64,000 nt of DNA, from assembly GCA_903865935.1 (NCBI GenBank), contig CAIPLT010000071.1:1-64000 (forward strand), in the 5' to 3' direction. Within the stretch, counting starts at the first letter, position 1; each line of letters opens with the position of its first letter. Position numbers and translations under genes: made by a program. The notes beneath the pieces were generated by a model. The model did no database searches, was not told the DNA's origin, and worked only from the letters and a program-made list of their open reading frames with translations. Below, in pieces: positions 52,465-61,860 of this stretch. This stretch comes from Caldifarciminota bacterium (GTDB lineage Bacteria > Hydrothermota > Tepidihabitantia > Tepidihabitantales > CAIPLT01).

Positions 52465-54330
52465 CTATCTTAAAAGCTTTCCAATAAATAAAATTATTAT
52501 CACCAGACCGGCAATGCACCAGGCAAGGTAATTGGCATAATTGCCCGAATGCGCCCAGCTTAATGCCCGCGAGAAAGTTCTGCCGATAAACGTCACAAAC
52601 TTTTCATATATCCAGTCGATGGTGCGGTCAACACCGACAAACAGAATATATGATAAACCTTTTAAGACTTTTACGCCCTGTTCATACAGGTCAAAAAATC
52701 TCGCTTCTGATTTATTATAGAGCATTTTGAGAACTGGTAAATTATGAATCGGTTCAGAAGCTAAATAAGCTCTCTTTTCGCCACGGTTCCAGCCATAAAA
52801 GTGAATCGCCAAGGCGATAAATAGACACAGGATTGATATCATCGCAATCGGATTTGCCACTGCCAGTCCGTGGTTAGAGAAATCTAAGTGCTCGCCGACC
52901 GGAACATGTCCTTCTAAAATCGGCTGGATGAATAATGTTAATGGTAATTTATTATAAACACCGAATAATATACAAAGCCCGGCAAGTATTATCATCGGCA
53001 ATAGAATCAGGCTTTCGCTTTCTTTAACTCTGGGAATATCTTTTGTCCTTGGACCCAAGAAAGTTGAATGGCCAGCTTTTAAGAATGAGGCAAATGTAAA
53101 GATTGCGCCAACCCACGCCGCAATTGTAAAGATTAAATAACCGGTCTCTTTTGAACCATGAAAAATCATTTCTTTGGATACAAAACCATTCAAGGGCCAG
53201 ACACCGGAAATCGCCGCCGCGCAAACCGCAAAACAGAGTGCGGTAACCGGCATCTCTCGATAAAGACCGCCCAGCTTTTTCAGTTCGGTTGTGCCAGTCC
53301 TGTGTTCGACCGAGCCGGCGCTTAAGAAAAGTCCACATTTATACATTGCGTGATTTATCATGTGAAATACACCGCCAGCAATGCCAATCGGGATCCCTGT
53401 TCCAATTCCAAGTATCATGTAGCCAACCTGACTTATGGCGTGGAATGATAACAATTTCTTAAAATCTTTTTGGATAAGCGCCATAAATACGGCAAGCACA
53501 ATTGTCGCAGAACCGATAATCATCAACGTGATACAAAAAGCGCTATTAACCTGAAGTTTAAAGAAATCAAGTGAGATACGGGTAAGCAGGTAAATGCCTA
53601 AAAGTTTTTCAACCGACGCGGGCAAAAATGCCATCACACTGACCGGTGCATCAATTGCGGCATCGGGAATCCAGGTATGAAATGGCATCCCACCAGCCTT
53701 ACCAATCGCACCAATCATCATCAAAAAGAAACTGACCGCTGTTAAACCATGCGGCTGGACTGAAATATCTGACATCCTGAGCGTGCCGGTTGCATACCAG
53801 AGGATACCAATACCCAGTATCATACAGAAATCACAAAACCCGCTGATAATAAAACTTTTTACGGCAGTCCGATACGATTCTTTGCCACCAATTGTGATAA
53901 GGCCGTACAGGGTTAACAAAAGTCCTTCCCAGAAGAAAACCAATAAAACAAAGTTATTTGCTAAAACAGCGCCATTGGCTAAAGCAGCGGTTAAAAATAC
54001 ATATCCGTAATATTCCCGAATCCGATTGTGTCCACGCATCTTGATTGATGAATAGAGCACGATTAAAAAGAGAAATCCAGACAGTCCAAGTAAAATAAAG
54101 CCGCTAAAATGATAAAGTCTTAAATCAAAATCAATCCCAGTACCAGCCCACGGGACAATATAATTTAAATTTTTAATTCGGAATAGCACCACGGCAACAT
54201 AGAAAATAACGCCAGCACCAATTATTGAAATTATTTCTCGGATAAGTTTAGTTTTTGAAGGAATAAGAAACGATATTATCCCAAGGCCAACGGGTAAAAG
54301 AATAGGGATTAATAAATTTGCTGGTGTCAT
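52465..54330 (-). CDS. NuoL-like antiporter subunit
   Basis: This 621-residue protein has about 15-16 helices. The core GGMPFHTWIPDAAIDAPVSVMAFLPAS and SFHAISQVGYMILGIGTGIPIG match NuoL/MrpA. The C-terminal 120 residues add a helix and a long amphipathic segment, as in NuoL. It overlaps the next gene by 4 bases. Confidence 0.9.
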   Translation of the reverse strand: MTPANLLIPILLPVGLGIISFLIPSKTKLIREIISIIGAGVIFYVAVVLFRIKNLNYIVPWAGTGIDFDLRLYHFSGFILLGLSGFLFLIVLYSSIKMRGHNRIREYYGYVFLTAALANGAVLANNFVLLVFFWEGLLLTLYGLITIGGKESYRTAVKSFIISGFCDFCMILGIGILWYATGTLRMSDISVQPHGLTAVSFFLMMIGAIGKAGGMPFHTWIPDAAIDAPVSVMAFLPASVEKLLGIYLLTRISLDFFKLQVNSAFCITLMIIGSATIVLAVFMALIQKDFKKLLSFHAISQVGYMILGIGTGIPIGIAGGVFHMINHAMYKCGLFLSAGSVEHRTGTTELKKLGGLYREMPVTALCFAVCAAAISGVWPLNGFVSKEMIFHGSKETGYLIFTIAAWVGAIFTFASFLKAGHSTFLGPRTKDIPRVKESESLILLPMIILAGLCILFGVYNKLPLTLFIQPILEGHVPVGEHLDFSNHGLAVANPIAMISILCLFIALAIHFYGWNRGEKRAYLASEPIHNLPVLKMLYNKSEARFFDLYEQGVKVLKGLSYILFVGVDRTIDWIYEKFVTFIGRTFSRALSWAHSGNYANYLAWCIAGLVIIILFIGKLLR

Positions 54331-55763
54331 CTTAAAACTCCCATGCGAAAAATCTCAGATACCGCTACACCGACCAATTTTGTCGGAAAAGCGATGAAAA
54401 TTCCGCCGAGCAAAGATAAAACAGCTAAAACAATTACGACAAAGAGCATGCCCGGTGTTTTTTCGGGAATCGCCAATTTTGTTTCACCTAAAAATACCAT
54501 ATTGAACAACCGGAACAGATAGACCATTGTCAATACCGCAACAAATAATGCGAGAGCCGCAACCCAGATTTTTCCTGCCTGAATCGTACCCATTATTACC
54601 ATAAACTTGGAAAAGAAACCACCGAACGGCGGAATACCAATAACCGAGAATGCACAAAATAAAAATGTTACAGCGGTAATCGGCATGGTCTTGATTAAAC
54701 CGCCGAGCTCTCGTATATCGCGTTTGTGAGTATTGTGTTCAACAATCCCAGCACATAAAAAGAGACCCGCTTTAGCCAAACCGTGCATTAGAAGAAATAA
54801 TAAAGCGCCGGTTACGCCGACCGGATTTAATACTGATAAACCTAAAAAGATATAGCCAATTTGACTGACGGTTGAGTAGGCAAGAATACGCTTTAAATCA
54901 TTTTCAACGGTCGCGGCACCGGCTGCAACCAGACTGGATATGACAACAATAATTGGTAATGCCTGCTGCCAGCCAGAAGGTAAGATAAATGTCCAGTTAA
55001 ATAAGCGTGCAAACGCATAGACGCCGATTTTAACCAAGACCGCAGCGTGCAGTAATGCGGTAACCGTTGAAGGCGCAACACCGGCATCGGGTAACCAGGT
55101 GTGTAAAGGAACGGTTGCAGACTTGGAAAACATACCGAATAATATTAAAAGCACAGCTATGCCTGGCACCGCAACACCGCGCATCTGGGTCAAATCAAAA
55201 GTATGGGTCTGGCTATAGATAAGAATAAAGCCTAAAAGCATTACAACCGCACCAAAGAACGTTACCAAAAATGCCTTGTCGGCTTTGATAATAAATTCTT
55301 TTTTACGATAAAATCCGATTAACCGCCAACAGGCGATAGCCGCGATTTCCCAGAACAGGTACATAAAAATGAGATTGGCAGAATAGACCAACCCCATCAT
55401 TGCACCAATAAATAGCAGAACGATTAAGTAATATTCGTTCTGGTTTTCGTCATGTGAAACATAACCGATTGAGTAAATTACAATTAATGCGCCGATTGAC
55501 GAAGAGACAATTGACATAAAGACTGAAAGCGCATCGACAATCAAGGTAAAGTCAAACCCCAGAATCATAATTTTACGGATTACAAGCTCGCCGCCATATA
55601 GGGCAAACGGAATTAACATCGAAGCAAAGAAAGCAGTTGCCAGACCGATTAATATTGCCCAGACCGACCTGGCTTTTTTAGAAATCAGCCCGGCAAGGGG
55701 AATGGTCAATGACCCGATAATCGGGACAAAAATTGTTAATAGTACTATGGTTTGAACAGACAT
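54327..55763 (-). CDS. NuoM/NuoL-like antiporter subunit, first gene of operon
   Basis: This 478-residue protein has about 14 helices and the core ATVPLHTWLPDAGVAPSTVTALLHAAVLV with YSTVSQIGYIFLGLSVLNP. It opens the 11-gene operon. The ATG at 55763 is the tenth base after the -10 box and has no ribosome binding site, so the operon mRNA appears to be leaderless or nearly so; a GTG two codons earlier is also possible. Confidence 0.9.
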   Translation of the reverse strand: MSVQTIVLLTIFVPIIGSLTIPLAGLISKKARSVWAILIGLATAFFASMLIPFALYGGELVIRKIMILGFDFTLIVDALSVFMSIVSSSIGALIVIYSIGYVSHDENQNEYYLIVLLFIGAMMGLVYSANLIFMYLFWEIAAIACWRLIGFYRKKEFIIKADKAFLVTFFGAVVMLLGFILIYSQTHTFDLTQMRGVAVPGIAVLLILFGMFSKSATVPLHTWLPDAGVAPSTVTALLHAAVLVKIGVYAFARLFNWTFILPSGWQQALPIIVVISSLVAAGAATVENDLKRILAYSTVSQIGYIFLGLSVLNPVGVTGALLFLLMHGLAKAGLFLCAGIVEHNTHKRDIRELGGLIKTMPITAVTFLFCAFSVIGIPPFGGFFSKFMVIMGTIQAGKIWVAALALFVAVLTMVYLFRLFNMVFLGETKLAIPEKTPGMLFVVIVLAVLSLLGGIFIAFPTKLVGVAVSEIFRMGVLR

Positions 55764-55772
55764 TGACACGGA

Positions 55773-55800
55773 AGTATATTATAAAAGAAATAAAAGTCAA
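55773..55800 (-). promoter_or_regulatory. Hydrogenase operon promoter
   Basis: On the minus strand TTGACT (55795-55800), 16 bases and TATACT (55773-55778). The predicted start is about 55766, three bases before the ATG. Confidence 0.75.
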
Positions 55801-55847
55801 GAAGGTGTCTGCTCTCGGATTTATTAGGAAAGCTCGGATAAATTATC

Positions 55848-55875
55848 TTGACTAAATTTATTTATAATCTATACT
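55848..55875 (+). promoter_or_regulatory. Promoter of the FG-GAP gene
   Basis: TTGACT (55848-55853), 16 bases and TATACT (55870-55875); predicted start near 55882, a 43-base leader with AAGGAG before the ATG. Confidence 0.75.
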
Positions 55876-55924
55876 TTAGTCAAGTGCATAGAGTAAATCT
55901 TATAAAATCAAACAAGGAGACAGC

Positions 55925-57166
55925 ATGAGTAAAAAATGTATAATAATATTCACTTGTTTAATCGCATTTTCATTGTATGCTCAGGTGCCAACTTTCGCTA
56001 ACTATTTTAATATTACAGCAAATGGGAGTCCAATTACGGTTCCGCTTGGTTGTGCTTCGCCTTATATCTATGACTGGGACGGAGATGGAGTAAAAGATTT
56101 GCTGTTCGGGCAATATACATCTGGTAAAGTTCAATTCTGGAAAAACTACGGTACCAATAGCAATCCAAGTTTTACATCCGGCTCGTATATTCAATCTGAC
56201 GGTGTTGATATTTCAGTCAGTTCGGGCTGATGTCAGGGCGCGGCAATCGCAGTTTGCGATTGGAACAATGATGGAAGAAGAGATTTAATCGTCGGCGAGC
56301 GAGATGGTTATATCACATTTTTCCGTGCCACAGCACCGAATAACGCATTAACCAATTCCGGACACATACAATCTAACGGGACAGACATTCATGTTGATTA
56401 CAATTCTACGCCATTCATCAATGACTGGAATGAAGATGGTAAAAAAGACCTTTTAACTGGTCAGACCGGTGAATATGGGGGCACTGACAATGTTCGTGTT
56501 TATATTAATACCGGAACCGATGCGGCGCCACTTTTCGGAAGCTATACCGCAATCACCTGCGCAGGAGTCCCGATCAATTTACAACGGACTTGTCCAGTCG
56601 TTTATGATTTAGACCGGGACGGATTAAAAGATTTGCTGACCAGCGAAATCAATGGTTATGTCTGGTTTTATCATAATTCCGGAACCAATGCGGCACCGGT
56701 ATTCAATTCCAGCCAGCAGCTTTCAACTCAAAGCGGACATATCGTTGATGGTCTTGCCGAAGGGCACATTACGTTCAATGACTGGGACCAGGATGGCGAC
56801 CTTGATTTGATATTCGGCGAATACGGTTCGTATAATGGCAATATAAGAATCTATCTGAATTTAACCAATCCGGGAGTCGCCGAAGAGTATATTCAATCGG
56901 TTGCACAAGACCAAATATCAGTTAGTCCCAATCCGATAACCAATTATGCAATGATAAAATATACTCTGAATAAGAGTTCTATGATTAAAATTGATATCCT
57001 GTCTGCGGATGGTCGTCTGGTTGCATCGCCAGTAAATCAATATCAGGAACAGGGTATTCATCAGTTTACCTGGAGAGGTCAGGACAATTTATCTAATGGC
57101 GTATATTTTGTGCGGTTAATAACCGACAATAACAAACAGGTAAAAAGAGTTACATTATTGAGATAA
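55925..57166 (+). CDS. Secreted FG-GAP/VCBS-repeat protein with in-frame TGA (candidate Sec)
   Basis: One frame runs from 55925 to 57166, broken only by TGA at 56228-56230; the 134 codons between it and the next possible start (TTG at 56633) are open and protein-like. The product, 412 residues with the TGA read through, has a signal peptide (residues 1-19, ending LYAQ), about five FG-GAP/VCBS units (each with a DWxxDGxxDL-type Ca-binding loop) and a C-terminal FlgD-like sorting domain. In the units, the residue eight after an (N/D/A)G pair is Cys (repeat 1), TGA (repeat 2), Ser (repeat 3) and Cys (repeat 4). That supports Sec or a mutated Cys codon. AAGGAG precedes the ATG. If truncated at the TGA, the product would be 101 residues and lack the sorting domain. 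Confidence 0.78.
56244..56262 (+). promoter_or_regulatory. SECIS-like hairpin after the in-frame TGA
   Basis: CAATCGCA (56244-56251) and TGCGATTG (56255-56262) form a perfect 8-bp stem with loop GTT. The loop starts 21 bases after the TGA, and its first base is G. Distance, stem and G-first loop fit the bacterial SECIS model as I know it. The hairpin lies wholly within codons of the same frame. Confidence 0.5.
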
Positions 57167-57216
57167 TTAATATAAACGATAAATAAAGAACTAAAAGCTA
57201 AAAACTTACCAAGGAC

Positions 57217-59238
57217 ATGATAAGATATTTTATAGCGGCGGCGTTTTTATTACTTATTGCTACAACTACTTATGCTAATAATCAAGCGCAAGAACACGAA
57301 ATGCTTATTCGGGTTGCAGCATCGCGGTATGCGATACAATCTTTACAAGATGCAGGGTTATATATATATGATATAGAAAACGGTTATATTCACGGCGCGA
57401 TTTTGCCAGGCAATATCCAGAGAATAAAACAAATGGGTTATGAATACGAAGTGCTTATTCCTGATATGGTCAAGTATTCAGAACTAATTGCACCTGGTTC
57501 TGATTTAGGACGTTACCATTCGTACCAGGAGATTATGGATACATTTAATCTGATAGCCAATACTTACCCAAACATCTGCCATCTTGATACAGTTGGGCAA
57601 TCGCCAACTGGTAAATATTTACTGGCGCTCAAGATTTCTCAGAATGCGCAAACAGAAATGCACCGACCAAGAATGCTTTGGGATGGCACGACTCATGGTA
57701 ACGAAAATATCGGCACTGAAGTTTGCTGGTATTTGATGCAACAGATTGTTAATAACTACGGGCTTGACCCGATTATAACCAATATTGTAAACACCCGCGA
57801 GATTTGGATTATTCCTTGCATCAACCCTGAGGGATTAATAAATCGCACTCGCGGAACCACGGTCTGTCAAGATCTTAATCGTGATTATGGATATGCATGG
57901 CGAACCGGTTCAGGTTCAGGAATGAGCACGCCATGGAGCCAGCCCGAAACGCGTGGTTTCCGTAACTTTTTACAACAGCATCCGTTTGTCCTCCACATGA
58001 CCTATCACAGCGGTTCGACATCAGTAATGTGGCCCTGGAGTTATTCGACCATGGCAACATTAGACAGTATATCTCATTCGGAACTTTGTAACCGTTACCA
58101 CAATATAACCGGTTTATCCGCTTATCAGATTTCACGGGGATTGTATGTTTGTTATGGCACAGCTACTGATTATTCATACGGTGAAGAAGGCGCGCTTGGT
58201 CTTGCCGCCGAGATCTCATTGGGTCAGCCACCTGCCGCCAGTCAAATTGATACAATTTGTCATATCAACTGGACAGCAAGTCTGGATTTAATAACCCGTT
58301 GCGCTTATGGGATACGCGGTTTGATAACCGATTCAATAACCGGCTTGCCCGTACAAAAAGCGATAATAGTAGCAGATCCGCCAAACTGGATGACCTATAC
58401 TGATACCTGCGGATGGTATTTTAAATACATACAACCGGGTATTCATAACCTTAAGATAATTGCCGATGGTTATCGGGCAAAAATAATTTCAGGAATAACA
58501 GTCCCAATTGATAGCTATGTAGTTGTTGACGCGGTGCTCCAGCCGGATACGGTTTTACAGGTTACTGGATACAAAATTGTCACATGGATTTGTCAAAGCA
58601 CGACTTTGGCAGGCGGTACAATGGCATCATGGACTTTGGGTCCCCGCGACAGCCGAGTGCTCAAACTTTCATCGCGAAGTTCAGTGGCAATAGAGCTGAG
58701 CAAGCCGATATTAGATAGTACCGACAATGATTTTACGGTCTATTCAACCACCACCAAACCTTGTTCAGTTTTTGTATCAGATGACGCATGGACTGGTCCA
58801 TGGCATTTCTGTACTTATGGCACAGGCAATGTTGGCTGTAATATAACCAATGCCGGGGTCTCGAGCGCCCGTTATGTAAAAGTAGCTGATGCTGGTCAAA
58901 ACTATGAGCTGGATGCGATTGAGTCGGGCTCGGTAGTTTCAGGCATTTCTGACCTTCCGATATACGAATTACAAAATCCAAAATTGGTTATCAAGCCAAA
59001 TCCATTCGGGCATATTGCACAAATCAAATGGCAGGTTGTAGGGAATAGACAAGCTGATTTAAAAATCTACAATGTTACCGGTGTGTTAGTTAAATCGTAT
59101 AATCTACCGTCTTCAATATCTTCTATATTGTGGGATGGTACAAGTAATACGGGCAATAAATTACCTAAAGGTGTTTATTTTGTAAAAATCGAAAGCAATA
59201 ATTTTAGACAAGTAGAAAAATTAGTACTTACCGAATAA
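57217..59238 (+). CDS. Secreted M14-family zinc carboxypeptidase with sorting domain
   Basis: This 673-residue protein has a signal peptide (ending TYANN), an N-terminal segment, and an M14 domain with the zinc motif HGNE near residue 159, the substrate-binding NPEG...NRTRG and DLNRDY, the third ligand His in TYHSGS, and the catalytic Glu in AAEISLG near residue 331. A carboxypeptidase-regulatory-like beta domain (PVQKAIIV...GWYFKYIQPG) follows, and the C terminus is FlgD-like (IKPNPFG ... LPKGVYFVKIE). It probably trims peptides outside the cell. AAGGA lies just before the ATG. Confidence 0.92.
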   Translation: MIRYFIAAAFLLLIATTTYANNQAQEHEMLIRVAASRYAIQSLQDAGLYIYDIENGYIHGAILPGNIQRIKQMGYEYEVLIPDMVKYSELIAPGSDLGRYHSYQEIMDTFNLIANTYPNICHLDTVGQSPTGKYLLALKISQNAQTEMHRPRMLWDGTTHGNENIGTEVCWYLMQQIVNNYGLDPIITNIVNTREIWIIPCINPEGLINRTRGTTVCQDLNRDYGYAWRTGSGSGMSTPWSQPETRGFRNFLQQHPFVLHMTYHSGSTSVMWPWSYSTMATLDSISHSELCNRYHNITGLSAYQISRGLYVCYGTATDYSYGEEGALGLAAEISLGQPPAASQIDTICHINWTASLDLITRCAYGIRGLITDSITGLPVQKAIIVADPPNWMTYTDTCGWYFKYIQPGIHNLKIIADGYRAKIISGITVPIDSYVVVDAVLQPDTVLQVTGYKIVTWICQSTTLAGGTMASWTLGPRDSRVLKLSSRSSVAIELSKPILDSTDNDFTVYSTTTKPCSVFVSDDAWTGPWHFCTYGTGNVGCNITNAGVSSARYVKVADAGQNYELDAIESGSVVSGISDLPIYELQNPKLVIKPNPFGHIAQIKWQVVGNRQADLKIYNVTGVLVKSYNLPSSISSILWDGTSNTGNKLPKGVYFVKIESNNFRQVEKLVLTE

Positions 59239-59264
59239 AAACCCATTCCAGTCTATTTTCAATA

Positions 59265-60074
59265 ATGAAAAATCTAAGAAAATATGGCAAAGCACCATTT
59301 AGCATTGCAGTAATTCACGGTGGTCCCGGCGCGCGTGGCGAAATGAAACCGGTTGCTTTAGAGTTATCCAAAACACGCGGTATTTTAGAACCTTTGCAAA
59401 CTGCAACATCGATTAATGGACAAATTAAAGAGCTGAAAAACATTCTCAATAAACATGCAAAACTTCCGGTAATTTTGATTGGTCATTCGTGGGGTGCATG
59501 GTTTAGCTTTATTTTTACTGCCAGATATCCAAAACTTGTCAAGAAATTGATACTGATTTCGAGCGGAACATTTGAAGAAAAGTATGTTTCACAGATAATG
59601 AAAACACGATTAAGTCGACTTGGGCATAAAGAAAGGAACGAATTAAATACCTATATTAAGTTAATGAATAAACAAAAGGTCAGTGAACTAACCTTAAAGC
59701 GGTTAACCAAAAAAATTGGCGATAATTTGGTATTTGTCAAATTCGGTGAGTTAATGTCAAAAACAGATTCCTTCAAACCAATAATTCTCAAAAATAAAGT
59801 AGATTTTCAGCTTGATATTATGCAAGGCGTGTGGAAACAGGCAGAAAGTCTGAGAAAAAGCGGTAAATTGCTTGGATTAGCTAAACAAATTCAATGCCCG
59901 GTTATTGCAATTCACGGCGACTATGACCCGCATCCGTCAGAAGGGGTGAGAAAACCATTGTCCCGCAGTATAAAAAACTTTCGGTTTATAATACTCGAAA
60001 ATTGCGGACATACACCATGGATTGAACGTCAAGCAAGAGATAAGTTTTTTAGAATATTGAAATCAGAAATTTGA
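59265..60074 (+). CDS. Alpha/beta hydrolase
   Basis: This 269-residue hydrolase has the oxyanion segment HGGPGARGE (about 19-27), the nucleophile elbow GHSWGAW with Ser near residue 69, an Asp in HGDYDPHP and a His in NCGHTPWIE. It resembles proline-iminopeptidase-like enzymes but has no signal peptide. Substrate unknown. It lies 26 bases after the M14 gene without a clear ribosome binding site. Confidence 0.87.
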   Translation: MKNLRKYGKAPFSIAVIHGGPGARGEMKPVALELSKTRGILEPLQTATSINGQIKELKNILNKHAKLPVILIGHSWGAWFSFIFTARYPKLVKKLILISSGTFEEKYVSQIMKTRLSRLGHKERNELNTYIKLMNKQKVSELTLKRLTKKIGDNLVFVKFGELMSKTDSFKPIILKNKVDFQLDIMQGVWKQAESLRKSGKLLGLAKQIQCPVIAIHGDYDPHPSEGVRKPLSRSIKNFRFIILENCGHTPWIERQARDKFFRILKSEI

Positions 60075-60585
60075 TATAAAAAATTTCCGTGTGCATTACT
60101 TTGCCCACCATTTAATACTCTGCTCAATATTGTATTCGATACTTTATAATGAGCTCTAATTAAATTCCGCTTTTATTTTGTGCTATATTTATTATTAGAT
60201 ACTGTGTTAGTAATCCAATTTTACGCCTAAAAATAAACCGATTAGACATCAGGAATATAATTAATATTTAAAATCTTTTTCTATGGCAATCACACTCGTG
60301 CTTACCATTATATTATTTACGTTGAACAGTATAGGGGGAATTCTACCCTCTCTTGCAGAAATTTAAATTAAGAATTTGGGGTATAAAAAGTTAGATTAAA
60401 AATCCACTAAATATTTAGTTATATTCTTAATATAACTTTTAAACTGCGACCATTAAGCATAAATAACAAAACTTTCTTTCTCACACGCTAAATTGAGATT
60501 GTATTATCGACCATTCTTGTGTCAGTTAAACCTTTTTCTATTTTTTACGTCTAATTATATGTATGAGACAGAAAGCGAGGACAAT
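60075..60585. other. Intergenic region with second copy of the dispersed element
   Basis: About 510 bases without a convincing gene. Bases about 60332-60417 are similar to 30470-30556 over roughly 70 bases, including AATTAAGAAT and TATAAAAAGTTAGA words and a preceding G-run/C-run pair. No strong promoter for the next gene was seen. Confidence 0.5.
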
Positions 60586-60945
60586 ATGACTAACATAAAA
60601 AGAAAGGTATTGTCGGTTGCTATCATATTATTAGGTATTCTTATTATATCTCCAACACTCTACGCACAAAGTCCAAATAATAACCGGGGAAGACAACAAA
60701 GACAAAGAACTATCCAGCAAAACACACACAGAAGGCAACGACCAGTTATCCGAGCCCGTCAGACAGCGCGACAAAATTGGTGGTTACGCCTGATAAATAT
60801 AATACAGCGAAGAAATGCCTGGAAATTTCGTACCCAGCTTCACCAAAATCGCATCGAGCAGCGTCGAGAATACAGCAGACATTTTACACGAAATCACCAC
60901 AATCGTAATAATAACTACAACAATAATCATTGGGGAAGAAGATAA
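60586..60945 (+). CDS. Small secreted basic protein, Arg/Asn/His-rich
   Basis: This 119-residue protein has a signal peptide (residues 1-27, ending TLYAQ) and a mature part of about 92 residues with exceptional Arg, Gln, Asn and His content (for example QRQRTIQQNTHRRQR and HHNRNNNYNNNHWGRR) and no Cys. Net charge is strongly positive. No family is recognised; it might bind nucleic acids, polyanions or metal. The ATG at 60586 has GAGGA upstream. A terminator follows at 60956. Confidence 0.65.
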   Translation: MTNIKRKVLSVAIILLGILIISPTLYAQSPNNNRGRQQRQRTIQQNTHRRQRPVIRARQTARQNWWLRLINIIQRRNAWKFRTQLHQNRIEQRREYSRHFTRNHHNRNNNYNNNHWGRR

Positions 60946-60955
60946 ATTGTTTTTT

Positions 60956-60987
60956 AAGGGGGTAACTTTATGAGTTACTCCCTTTTT
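60956..60987 (+). terminator. Intrinsic terminator
   Basis: AAGGGGGTAACT (60956-60967) pairs with AGTTACTCCCTT (60973-60984), 12 bp with one G-U pair and a 5-base loop, followed by a short T run to 60987. It ends transcription of the small basic protein gene, 11 bases after its stop. Confidence 0.85.
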
Positions 60988-61017
60988 ATAAAGTCAATTA
61001 ATCCATAAGGAAAATAA

Positions 61018-61860
61018 ATGAAAAAAAATATTTTTCTGATATCTTTTTTTATCTGGTTTATTTCATTCGCCATCGGTTATGCTGGTGACGTTGTGATGCC
61101 GAGTCGATGGCCGGACAACTCGATTATTATTGATGGCAGTCCAAAAGATTGGGGTGGGCATCCAATGGCTTTTTTCAAACAAGCGAATGTTTCGATGGGC
61201 GTTGCGAACGATTCTAATTATATTTATTTCTTGCTTAATTTTAAAGACCTGCCACAAACTAAATTTTTTCAAAGACACATAGCAATCTGGTTAGATAAGA
61301 CTAATAAAAATAAAAAGAACTTCGGAATTCGATATGCGGGCAATATACATCAGCAGGTAAATTTGCCTGAACAGAGCGGTAATTTTCATACGATGCCCGA
61401 AGAATTTAGGAACCGACTGTTGGTAATAAACAATAAGGATACATTAACTCTTAAAACTGCTGACGATAAGTACGGATATAAAGTTGCGACCAACTATGAG
61501 CAGGGATTTTATTGCCACGAAATTAGAATTCCTATTCGACAAGGCGATAGCATTCCATATATCTCCAATGCAACATTGGGTAAAATGATTAGCATTGGGA
61601 TAGAATTAGGAATGAATCCTGACGAATTCAAGGGGATGAAACCGATGGGCGGGGAAAGACCAGATATGCCCGAAGGTGTAGGGCAGGGTGGTGAAATGCA
61701 CGGCGAAGGAATGAACCGAGGTTCTGGAATGGGTTGGGGAAATAATTCTAACCATGCACCTGGCGGAATGGAAATGCCAAAAAAACAGGAGTTCTGGTTA
61801 ACAGTTACCCTTGTTCAGAGTCCACGCCCGCAACCGGAAAAAGCCAAGGAGAATAAATGA
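61018..61860 (+). CDS. Secreted CBM9/DOMON-like protein with Gly/Met-rich tail
   Basis: This 280-residue protein has a signal peptide (ending GYAGD), then a beta-rich domain (WPDNSIIIDGSPKDW ... VANDSNYIYFLLNFKD ... GFYCHEIRIPIRQ) of the family 9 carbohydrate-binding/DOMON type. Residues about 200-260 are rich in Gly, Met, Glu and Pro (for example GMKPMGGERPDMP). Met-rich tails can bind Cu or other metals, an inference supported only by its position before an efflux operon. AAGGAAA lies before the ATG. It ends in ATGA shared with the next small ORF. Confidence 0.8.
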   Translation: MKKNIFLISFFIWFISFAIGYAGDVVMPSRWPDNSIIIDGSPKDWGGHPMAFFKQANVSMGVANDSNYIYFLLNFKDLPQTKFFQRHIAIWLDKTNKNKKNFGIRYAGNIHQQVNLPEQSGNFHTMPEEFRNRLLVINNKDTLTLKTADDKYGYKVATNYEQGFYCHEIRIPIRQGDSIPYISNATLGKMISIGIELGMNPDEFKGMKPMGGERPDMPEGVGQGGEMHGEGMNRGSGMGWGNNSNHAPGGMEMPKKQEFWLTVTLVQSPRPQPEKAKENK

